This document shows, piece after piece, positions 54,812 to 64,000 of a stretch of DNA of 64,000 nucleotides. The DNA comes from Byssochlamys sp. IMV 00236. Lineage: Eukaryota > Ascomycota > Eurotiomycetes > Eurotiales > Thermoascaceae. The notes beneath the pieces were generated by a model. It searched no databases. It was not told the origin of the DNA and worked only from the letters and a program-made list of their open reading frames with translations. Each line of letters starts with the position of its first letter. Position 1 is the first letter of the stretch. The position numbers and the translations under genes were made by a program. Where the stretch lies: NCBI GenBank assembly GCA_001931875.2, contig MSJH02000643.1, forward strand, positions 1-64,000. Direction: 5' to 3'.

Positions 54812-56761
54812 TGTTAATGACTAACGACACTACATAAATAGTGTACTTACATCGCAGATTTATTAGAAGACCTAATGATTTAATTATAGTATCTGTTAGA
54901 CACCCCCTCCGGTGGCTTCTGTTGGGCGCCCTGTTTACTAGTGTCCTATATAGGGATCGCCTAGCCCTAGATTTAATTAAGCAAGTATTCTCCCGCTTCC
55001 TTTAGGTTATATTGCTCTTATTCTAAATGTTATTACTCTTTATACTTGATGCTTCTGGTTTGATAATTGCCTTGCTGCTTGTTGGTGCCTTAGATTAAAT
55101 ATCATCAGTTTCAGAGACCCGGAAGGCTAGTAGAGTGATTGGATGTAAGTGTTAGAAGGGGTAACACAAGGCGGCTATAAATCAATAACTATTGGCTACT
55201 TTCAGTAACTAAGTAATAGTAACTACTTAATCCAGATGTTGGCATACAGAGATGACAAATTGCTGAACCTTCGATCTACAGTACTTTTCACCTAGGTCCA
55301 GTGCTAATGCACGCAAAAATACGCCAATATCTGAATACATCCTAGGCTGGTGATTCTGATTCCGCAGAAGTATTAGATTTACCTCTCCAGCTGCCCTAAG
55401 TAGGATATCAGACAACTTAACTAGGACCCGAGCAATTAGGGAACCACCCTAGTCGGCTTAGCCGCCACTAGAGCGGGCAATGCAGTCTCGTGCACATAAT
55501 CCTGATACCTATTCGAACCGGATAAGCCAACGGGCACCAGTATCTGGCTGTAGTCTTCGAAGCCTTGAGCCAACGCCGGTGTCTTGTGTTCTACTCAGCT
55601 AGCACTCTCGGAGCTCCCGTTCCTTACACTGCGGACCATGAGGCGCCGCATATAACAGTTGTGGTCCCTTTGAAGTTATCAGTGATTATATCGTCTCGCT
55701 TTGAGATTGTAAGTGGCATTGTTGTGTAGTAACTAGTGCAAAGGATCTTGGTATTGAATTTGCTGTGCCGCAATGTTGCATTCACAGGTATCCACAAGTT
55801 AGCATCAGGAACTACATAACAATGGGGCTGTTCATTGATTTAAGTTTGAACTAAGAATGGTAAGCATAATCTTGTAAGTAGGAACTACCGTATACAAGAG
55901 AGGGGACTAAAGAAAGAAAGAAAGAAAGACAAGAGCTCAAAGTCTTTGTCAGAGAATAAGAGGCAACCATAAATGTCTATGACTCTACAAGCATGGGCCT
56001 GTGGAAATCTATAAGCTAGCCCGGGAGATCTTTCGACTCCAACTAGTTTGCTATCAAAGTAGACTCTCCACCCGTTAAGTCGATCGTATCTATCTCGCGC
56101 CATTTCTTTCTCCAATCGAGTTTGGAGCAAAGCTACCTGGAAATCGGTTCTGATATCCTGCGATCTGCCAAATTAAGGTTCGAATAGTAACTTTGTATAG
56201 TGTCGTCGGGGAATTGGCAAGTGGGCTGGAGTGAGCGAATGAACAGATACATCTTTCTGCCCATTTGCGAGTAAATGGTGTGATCAAGATAGTGTCGGCC
56301 TGCGTCCTTTATCGCTGAGCGAGCTAGAGGTTAACGCTTAACCACTAAGTAAGATAGCGTGCGACAGCGCTATAAGTATATACCTATATTCGGTATGTTT
56401 TATTTGTTTTGTTTTACTACATTCCTTACTCCGTATGGGGGCCATGCTTATCTTGAAATCGAGGATCGAATTCAAATGGCCGGCCACGTACCTAGGCATC
56501 CCAGGAAACGAAGCAGCTAACCAGGCTGCCAAAGATGCCCCGATACTACCTCGTGGCCGCTCGATCTCAGATCTCAGCTATTACTACATAGAGGGGTTGA
56601 AGTCAGAGTCAATATGCCCTCAGTATTTGCACCTCGCTGGCGGTCGTCGGGACGCACTCTGACTCCGTCTCCCTTGGCGGAGATCCATGCCACTTCTCAG
56701 CCATCAACTCTCGAACGATCGCATCGAGGTCAATTCGAAAACTTCTGCAATTATCGCGCAG
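54812..56761. other. AT-rich, gene-free region with repeat relics
   Basis: About 1.9 kb, visibly TA-rich with no long coding frame except the RNase H relic listed separately. An AAAG repeat lies at about 55910-55930. The look (AT-rich block abutting a retrotransposon remnant) suggests transposon debris, possibly altered by repeat-induced point mutation. Confidence 0.5.
56435..56662 (+). pseudogene. Decayed RNase H fragment of a LINE-type (non-LTR) retrotransposon
   Basis: A 75-codon open stretch encodes IEFKWPATYLGIPGNEAANQAAKDA, which matches the end of the RNase H domain of fungal LINEs (consensus W.P.H.GI.GNE.AD.AAK.A). Here the usual PGH is PAT and the AD is AN, so catalytic positions are lost. 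No reverse transcriptase or 5' part is visible. It lies just upstream of the second Zn2Cys6 gene, so its tail may now form part of that promoter. Confidence 0.6.
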
Positions 56762-59291
56762 ATGGAATCCCGCAGGTTACCGGCTAGGTCTCTGCCCCGG
56801 CGAAAGAGCATCACCCCCCAGCTCAGCTGTGAGCTCTGTCGTAAGCGCAAGGTGAAGTGCGACAAGCTCAATCCATGTACCAGCTGTGCCTCGAGTGGCA
56901 CTGCCTGCGTTCCCATATACCGAACACGACTGCCTCGGGGCCGTCATGTCAATAATCCGCCGCATCGAGGCCCGTTGCCTCCTATGTCCACAAAAGGTCC
57001 TGGGGAGGCCGATCGGATGATCCAACATACCGTCCAAGTCAATGAGGACCTCTCGGAGCGCATCTATCGTCTCGAAGCACTCATCCAGAGTATGAAGTCC
57101 GCCCAAACGTCAACGGCGGGATCACAGGATCAGGTAAGATAACAACTTTCCTTCGCCTGCCCCATCTATCCTCGAGGATTGCTAACCTTGGCATCGATAA
57201 GTCGGCCAAGCCACCAGATACCTCAGTGTATCCTCCGACTCCCATCAGTTCTTCTACTTTGGATAATTCAACAGCCCCCAGACGTCTCATTCTACAACGC
57301 CCCGACCAGTTTTGGGCAGATCTGGTGGATGAAGTATTACTCAGGACTCGCTGGAATGCACCACAGAGGGAAGAAAGGTGCTGACTCGGACACGTCACAG
57401 ATCCATGGCCTCCACGATGTGATTAAATTCTCACTCGGGGAAGGAGAGGAAGTCCCAATACCCTCCTCTCGCTCGACTAAAATCGGGCTGTCCGACAACG
57501 ACGGGATTCCCGTCCTTGGTCTCGGAGGCGGTAATTCACTCTCAATGCCCCCAGTCGAGAGTTTGCTGCATGATTCTGCAGTTGCCCGCCAGCTGTGTGG
57601 GGTTTACCTTCAGCAGGTTGACCCTGTCATAAAAATTCTCCATCGTCCCTCTGTGAATCAGTGGATGGTCCATGGCAAGCCATATCTGGCCTATGCGGAG
57701 GGTCATCCAGCCACAGAGGCGCTGGGCTCGGCGATCTGCTACTCGGCCGTCAGCAGCATGACTGAAAACCAATGCTCCCTCATGTTTCACACCAGCAAGG
57801 CGCAGCTGATGGTCAAGTCTCGTATGGCCTGCGAGGCGGCAATTGGGCGGGCAGGTTTACTCTCCACTCGTGATATCACTGTCCTCCAAGCATTTGTCCT
57901 GTATCTGGTACGGATCTGATCCCTGGGTGGTGTCGCGTACGTAAAATAGATGACTGATCCTACTTCTCTAGGTGGCCATGAGATCAGAAGACCGCACGCA
58001 GTGCGTCTGGACCTTAATCGCGGTGGCCGTTCGAATTGGCAAAGGCCTTGGCCTCTACCTCGACCTGGAGATAGAGACTTTCTTTGATCAGCAGATGCGA
58101 AGGCGCCTCTGGTTTACCATTTGCCTGATGGATCTACAAGCTTCATTCTTTCAGGCATCTGAACCGCTTATCAGCGTCGAGGAATCCGCGTCCACGGCCC
58201 TCCCACACCACATCAATGACTCGGATTTTGATCCCACAACCACACATATCGACCCCTACCGGGAGGGCCTCACCGACACGACCTTTGCGCTGGTAACCTA
58301 TCACGCCCAGCGGATAGGACGTCTGCTGAACTTCGCTCGGCACGACAGCAAGGTCGACGGGAATACTGTGCCCACCACCGCTACATCCACCTCCTCTGCT
58401 TCCTCAACATCCCACTCCCGCCGACACAAACCCAGTTGGTCACAGCATCACACCCGGCGTTTCGAAGAGGAAGCGCTCCGCCTCCTTCACTTCTGCGACC
58501 CCGAAACTTCGCAATACGCGTGGTTTACATGGCACGGCACGCAGAGTCTTATTGCAACGGCACGGCTTGCGGCCTTGCGCCCTCTCCAGCACGTTGGAAA
58601 TGAGCCGCCTCCGCGCCGTGAGGGCAGTACGGAGCTACTGCGTATCTGCCTCCAGGTGCTGGAGAAAGCACATCTTATGCATACAGACCCCCGCGCGGAG
58701 GGATTGCGCTGGTATGTCACCGTCCCCTGGCATGCGCTGGCGCTCGCCATGGCCGAGTGCTATGTGAGCCTCGACGCGGCTATGGTGCAAAACGCCTGGC
58801 CGCTCATCGAGTCATCATACATACAGTACGAGGCGACTAGAGGTGGAACCCTCAGCGGTCCTCTCAGTCAACTTATGCGGCGAATGAGGGAGAAGCTGGC
58901 AGGTACAGCTCCCCTTCCGTCGGGCAGTCTCCCGAACTGCAGTTTGACCCCGGCCACGGCGACCTCTCCTGCATTATCGGGACTTCTGAACAGACCGCAG
59001 CGTAGTAACAGTGGTAACGAACTGAACCCGTCTGACTCTCCATGGCTGTCGACTGGGGCGACCACGCCGGCGGGGCCCAGGATGCCGTCCCTCCCTTCGT
59101 TACCAACATGGCACTCGATGTCGCTCTCCTCGGAGAACTTACCCTCGCTCTTCACTGGGGATCCGCCTCCACCAGCCGTGGCGGACGGACTGCATCCCGA
59201 TACAGAGACAATATGGGAGGAGCTATTCGCGGGGGTTCCATTCAATGATATTGCAGGTCCGGATACGTTTTTCGATATGAATTGGACATGA
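56762..59291 (+). CDS. Zn2Cys6 transcription factor with fungal-specific domain
   Basis: Four exons, 56762-57133, 57202-57333, 57401-57907 and 57972-59291, giving 776 aa from [16 protein letters not shown]; an in-frame ATG at 56687 would add 25 residues. The zinc cluster is [27 protein letters not shown] near residues 23-50 (C-x2-C-x6-C-x5-C-x2-C-x6-C), then a short coiled coil ([19 protein letters not shown]). Exon 2 ends FWADLVDE and joins [10 protein letters not shown]. The fungal-specific domain reads [50 protein letters not shown]. The C-terminus is Ser/Pro-rich with an acidic end. It is convergent with a DHA1 transporter, which could be a target. Confidence 0.9.
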
Positions 59292-59936
59292 TTTGGATGA
59301 GTCTCGTATCGTATGACATCATATTACTCGCGAAGAATGGTGAATAGGATGGAAATTAGCTTATATTTTGGAACACTCTCAGAGCTTCCACCATAATTCT
59401 CAACCCCCAAAGCCTTATCAGTTTCCACCCCATCGCTAAGATGCGTGGTCAGGGGACCGTGTCAGTTGGATTAGAAAGATTCTCTGCTGCGGTGGTTTTG
59501 AAACAATATATCTATGTAGATAACTATGTACAGATACCTATACTTCGGACTGTCCAGCCCCTCGGAAACTAACAGATTATGGCCCCCAAAACAAGGTGAT
59601 TCTCAGAATCCGAAACTGCTGATAAACCTATTTCATAACATTGCTAATTGATAGTTATGGCACAGTTAGGAGTTGTCAACTTGGCAGTTTCCTTCATTCA
59701 TATTCTGTTGGCTCCTTAAGTCTAAGAGTCCGGACTGAAGGTTAGATTAGGATTCATCCATCATAAGTAGAGAGCTATGATATTAAGCTATTCAATCACA
59801 GAAAGGTGAATTACTGACGGCAACAAGACGGAAATTAGTCTAGAATAATCGAAGGAGTTTATCCCTGACTCCCCTCCCCCGCCCCCAACCCACCCTCTAA
59901 CAACAAAGGAGAACCATTCAATCCTCTCCAACCCCC
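59292..59936. other. Convergent 3' region
   Basis: 645 bp of AT-rich sequence between the Zn2Cys6 gene and the second transporter gene. No gene is seen. Confidence 0.6.
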
Positions 59937-61697
59937 CTAACCAGATGCATACTGCGACATCGCCCTCAGCTTACTTCCCCAAAACCAAAACACCCACGGT
60001 GCTGGCACCCCGATCACAATACTCAAAAATGCCAACAACGTATTTCCCCATCCATATTGCAACCGCTGATACATATACGGCGCAAACAACGGAAACCCAA
60101 AGCCTGCCAAGCTTCTAAGGACAACCGCCGCGGCCATTCCACTTGCAGCGAATCTTGTGTAACTATCGATCACGTACATCTGCATACACTGCAGACAGAC
60201 AATTGACCCGAAGGAGAAGATCACAATCCCAACGTTAGGCATCACCCAGTGGATACGCGCCTGCACACTCCATCCATACCAGAACAAACCCACGGGGATA
60301 AACAACGACCCAATGAACATTGTCGGGATGCGGAATTCCGGTACGCCCGTATTGGTGTTACTCTGTTTCCTTTTCAGATAATAATAGATCCAGTCGCTGG
60401 CGCGCGCGTTGATCTGCGCGCCGAGGACAAAGCCAATGCCTAAAGAAATGTAGTTCAGTCCTCCGATCCCAACCTTCTCGCCGTAGACCCCCTCCCAAAC
60501 TTGCGGAAAGGTAGAGAGGAGGAGGTAGAAGAGGCCGAAGAGGTAGGCCATGTATACTGCAATTAATTGGACGATGGGCTGGGTAGCGAGTAGGACGAAA
60601 GGCCGGATAAGGGCTTTCTGGACCACCGACGCTAGGTTCTGGTTTTGGCCATTGTTGCCATTATTGGCATCATAATCGGTGTGATAGCGCCTGTTACCAG
60701 TGTTTTTGCGGAGCTTTTGGGCACGACGTTTGAGAATGGTCGGCGCGTAGGTCTCTGGGAGGAAGGCCAGCCCCAGCAGTTGGAAAGCTACGCCAGCGAT
60801 GCTGGTTGCCCAGAAGACCCAACGCCAGGTAACAGTCTCAGCAATGAAGCCTCCCGCGATAGGGCCCACGACGGGGCCCAGGAGGGGGGCTAAGCTATAG
60901 ATGCCGACGGCTTTGCCGCGCTGGTCGGCGTTCCAACAGTCGCTTAGCGAGGGTTTTTAGCCATGTTTATCGGTACAGTGGTATGTATGTATGCGCATAC
61001 AAGAAACGGGGGAGATCTACCTTAGAACACCTCCTCCAATAGCCAATGGCGCACTGCCTGCAATCCCACTCATGAATCGAAAGGCAATCAACTGGCCTGA
61101 TGTCTGCGCAAACCCGCACCCTAGGTTCCAGGCTACATAGCACAGATTGCTGAACTGGAGGACATAGGCTCGCCCAAATATTTCGGACAGGGGACCAAAG
61201 CTAAGCGGACCCAATGCATAGCCTAGCACGAACACTGACAACGCCAGTTGTGTTTCCACGTCGGAATGGATATGGGATTCATCCGCGATTTTGTTCAATG
61301 CGGGAGCGACCATGGAGGACGAGACGGGCGAGATGAAGGTGAAGAGCGAGACGGTCAGCGTCACCGCCCATTTTCGGCTCATGGACCAGTTTTTCGGGTT
61401 TTCTTTTTCCTCGAGGGTGGACCAGGAGACCTGCGTGATTATTTCTTTTTGTCAGTTCTCAGTTTGATATCTATAAGTGGGGTTGACTGAGATGACTGAC
61501 CAGGTAGGGATCTTGTTGTAGACCGTTTACTTCACCTCCAAAAGGTTGCGATAGTGTGGATTCTGTAGTCAAAAAGATTTATTACTATTATCAGAGCATT
61601 GTTTCCAAGTGAAGTTTATAGACCTGCATGACCCGTGCGGACACTCGCTTCTCGGAAACTATGTAAACATACCTTCTTTGTCTGCTATCCTAGGCAT
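59937..61697 (-). CDS. MFS transporter, DHA1 family
   Basis: Four exons, 61697-61673, 61562-61501, 61430-61021 and 60942-59937, giving 500 aa. Two small exons encode MPRIADKEESTLSQPFGGEVNGLQQDPYL; joining them to VSWSTLEEKENPKNWSMSRKW gives the DHA1 pre-TM1 signature (ENPKNWS). Motif A reads FGPLSEIFGRAYVLQ. The splice from GGGVL to SDCWNADQRGKAVGIYSLAPLLGPVVGPIAGGF restores TM4-TM5 and motif C. A long cytosolic loop (NTGNRRYHTDYDANNGNNGQNQN) separates the two six-helix halves. The C-terminus WFWGSKLRAMSQYASG is the usual short tail. Substrate is unknown; relatives export drugs or fungal metabolites. Confidence 0.9.
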
Positions 61698-64000
61698 TGT
61701 GGTCGATACAACTTAGTGCAGCATAGAAGGGAAGAATAAAATATAAATATCTTTGACGCCTGCAAGAAAGTACCAGGGGTCATAAATAACAATAAAAAAA
61801 GACTGGGAAACAGTTGTCTCTACTAAAAGTGCGGACGCTCATATATGCAATCATCATTCGGATTTTAAGACCATCTCTCAAAAGCCGAGCGGCCTTACAA
61901 CTCAGGCATTACATTCCCTCAAAATGGAAAAGTTTCAGATCTACCAATGTACATACAGTATTATCTTATCATCTCTTCCCATTATTGATTAGTTCTTTAC
62001 ATCAAAAGCCACGGATCCGGAATTATAAATTTGTCGGTCGACCACCTGGAACAGGAAGGCCACGTGGGTAGCTGCCCTGTCAAGATAAAGTTATAGTTGT
62101 GGCGTAGTTAGCCGGCGCGTAACCTCTGCTTAAGGGTGGCCTTGCGATTTCGCTACTGCAGCGCTACACCAGTTTATGCAGCCTATAAAGCATAAAGCCT
62201 TATTGCTCGGTGCTTGCGTGAAGCTGATTATAACTAGCAGCGTTGATTAAAAAGGTAGCAATTTCTTCCAACCTTATTCCCGACACATATATTGTGAACA
62301 GTATAAAGTTATAGCGTGCTTATAAACAAGTCTATTTCCAGGATTCTTATCTTCTACAGTATCCATTGCAGGGGCAGATTCTCCCGTTTTGCAGAACAGA
62401 GGCAGACTCATGAAACTGAATAGCTACTGCTAGCCTGTTTTCCCGTTCGAAAACGACCTCTAATTGAGCTATTAGTTCACTATTCTGATTTGTTAACTAC
62501 TATGCGCTTCTAACCTCTCTTTAATACAAAGGTATGTTATGGGGATAACCGCGTCCAATCTACTGGCGATGAGCACATCTAAGTAATATTCTTATTATAT
62601 GCGCTTTTATGACTTATTTGCTAGTAGTGTATAAGAGAACTACGTTTCGGAGAAACGATACACAACGCATACTTATCCAGTTATAATTGATCCCACTGTG
62701 ACATTGGCTTAGTTCTCCTGCAGGTGGGCTGCATAACAGTTATGGCAAGTTATCCATTACTAAAGCTAGTGAAAATATTATATCTCGTTACATGCTACTA
62801 TCAACTGAGAATATCGAGGTTCCACTAGGAAGTCCAGATACATTAAGTACTATTTTACATGACTAATATAGCGGATTGATCACGTACATACTACAGAATT
62901 AACCCAGAGTATATTGGAAATTATTCTGTTTTCAGTGTATAAATGTTGCTGACAGAGATTTTTTTTTTTTTTTTTTTCTGCTGCTATATTCTGTTGAATG
63001 CGTCAGAGACAGACAGCTAGGTCCACAGTTAGACTTGCTTAAATGCAAGCATGTAGGGAATCGAAAGACAATGTGAAGATGGACAACATCCCACTCGACG
63101 AATGATAGTTAGGGCCAGCTCTCTTCAGTAATCGGTCGCCTAGTCAACGTTCTTATTCAATTACTACCAAAATAAACCTAGCACTTCAATTAACAGTTAA
63201 CCTATCCCATCTCAGCGTCTGTTCGGCACAGCCCGCTCTATTATGAGTAGCCCTATTAAATAGATCTAGGACCCCCCGCCCCCTCGAACCCAGTAATAGA
63301 TAATAATATAGATTCTTGCAGATCCTTTACCTTGCTGCTGGGCAAGCGTTAGGGATAATGATATTGTACCCAATCGGGTCTGTCGTGTTGCTTAATATAT
63401 ATATCTGGTGAAGCCAATAGTTCTTAGCTCTCTCCAACCGGGAATAAATATGTCGTAAGGTTGTTGAATTTATGAAAACTGCGAACGCAACACTCTTGTA
63501 CTTTGCCATCCTTAGCCCTCTCGACGCTATCGCGAATGCCAGCGATGATATGTGGAGCAGCCTTTTGTGGCCTGTCGGCTCATCAATTGAATTCTACATA
63601 CATATATCTCCTATGAGGTCTGCCTACCTATCTGACGAGTCCTGTGGGACAGTTACTCCTCCAGATTTCAAAGCTTCCACTTTAAAAACAATCTTATCAG
63701 TCTCCCATGATTAGATAAATAGGAAGGGCAGGGGGCCTTTATGGAGTTGTTAGAGAAGCAGAACCTCCTGCACGCGGGTCTTATAGTCTGAATAATATAC
63801 TTACACGTTGAATCTAACATCATTGACGAAGAAAGGAAGCTATAACTATGAAGAATCTACCAGCCTGCTTTGATATACGGACCAAGTACCTATATCTGTA
63901 AGATCCGATTTAGTATTCCAAAAAATAGTTTATAGTAAGAAAAAAAAAATGATATTATTATTATAGTTCTATTTCTTATTGTAAAGTCCCCTAAGTTATT
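61698..64000. other. AT-rich, gene-free right edge
   Basis: About 2.3 kb without supportable genes; the longest frames are under 90 codons. It is TA-rich, with a run of 19 T at 62959-62977 and many short A/T runs. No telomeric TTAGGG array is present, so this is not a chromosome end. It may be degraded repeat sequence, but I recognise no element. Confidence 0.5.

Noticed and set aside
55440..55560. Possible tRNA because of an ATTCGAACC segment
   Set aside because: I could not fold acceptor, D and anticodon arms around it; no Pol III terminator in the right place.
62640..62780. Possible terminal repeats of a DNA transposon (AGTTATAATTGATCCC and nearby AACAGTTATGGCAAG)
   Set aside because: No matching inverted copy, target-site duplication or transposase frame was found.
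63000..64000. Possible subtelomere
   Set aside because: No TTAGGG array or helicase gene; AT-richness alone is not enough.

Overview
This is a nuclear window from a filamentous ascomycete, most likely a Eurotiomycete of the Aspergillus type. The evidence is eukaryotic gene structure with short introns (mostly 50-110 nt, GTANGT donors, CTAAC/CTGAC-like branch sites, YAG acceptors), fungus-specific families (two Zn2Cys6 regulators, DHA1 drug:H+ antiporters, a CBM48 Mdg1/Crp1-like protein, a peroxisomal alcohol oxidase) and fungal forms of housekeeping genes. I rebuilt 22 protein genes by joining frames at plausible splice sites. For each one the exon lengths sum to a multiple of three. Species is not determinable from what I can see. 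I found no rRNA, tRNA, CRISPR or telomere repeat.

Layout. 0.9-3.5 kb: CBM48 protein with internal tandem repeats (-). 6.7-8.2 kb: PKA regulatory subunit behind an ATG-free, CT-rich leader (+). 9.1-10.1 kb: 2OG-Fe(II) dioxygenase (-). 11.1-14.4 kb: FHA plus forkhead regulator of the Fhl1 type (+). 15.8-16.8 kb: ESCRT-III Snf7 (-), divergent from the telomere CST subunit Ten1 at 17.4-17.9 kb (+). 18.2-20.1 kb: DHA1 transporter (-). 20.1-23.0 kb: gene-poor. 23.0-25.5 kb: nine-exon alcohol oxidase with a C-terminal ARL peroxisomal signal (-). 27.2-27.9 kb: SPF27/BCAS2 splicing factor (-), divergent from a neutral ceramidase at 28.6-30.9 kb (+). 31.9-33.3 kb: secreted Ser/Thr-rich protein (+). 33.8-35.9 kb: Zn2Cys6 factor (-). 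36.7-37.6 kb: RRT8/EI24-like membrane protein (-). 38.1-38.9 kb: haloacid dehalogenase (-). 39.2-40.0 kb: HNH-domain protein (+).

40.4-47.0 kb holds three consecutive mitochondrial genes: translation initiation factor IF-2 with an extra zinc-finger-like segment (-), an inner-membrane carrier with a 12-nt micro-exon (+), and small-subunit ribosomal protein uS2m (-). 47.9-48.6 kb: Gly/Gln/Tyr-rich glycine-zipper protein (-). 50.8-54.8 kb: Dnf3-type P4-ATPase (+). 54.8-56.7 kb is AT-rich and gene-free and ends in a decayed LINE-type RNase H fragment. 56.8-59.3 kb: second Zn2Cys6 factor (+), convergent with a second DHA1 transporter at 59.9-61.7 kb (-). The last 2.3 kb is AT-rich and gene-free.

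Most of the window is ordinary chromosomal housekeeping. I see no secondary-metabolite cluster (no PKS, NRPS or terpene synthase) and no defence system. The most interesting items are the micro-exon carrier, two stop-free in-frame introns that could give isoforms (one inside a zinc cluster), the uncharacterised HNH protein, the zinc-finger-like extension of mitochondrial IF-2, and an orphan TATA promoter facing a very short ORF.
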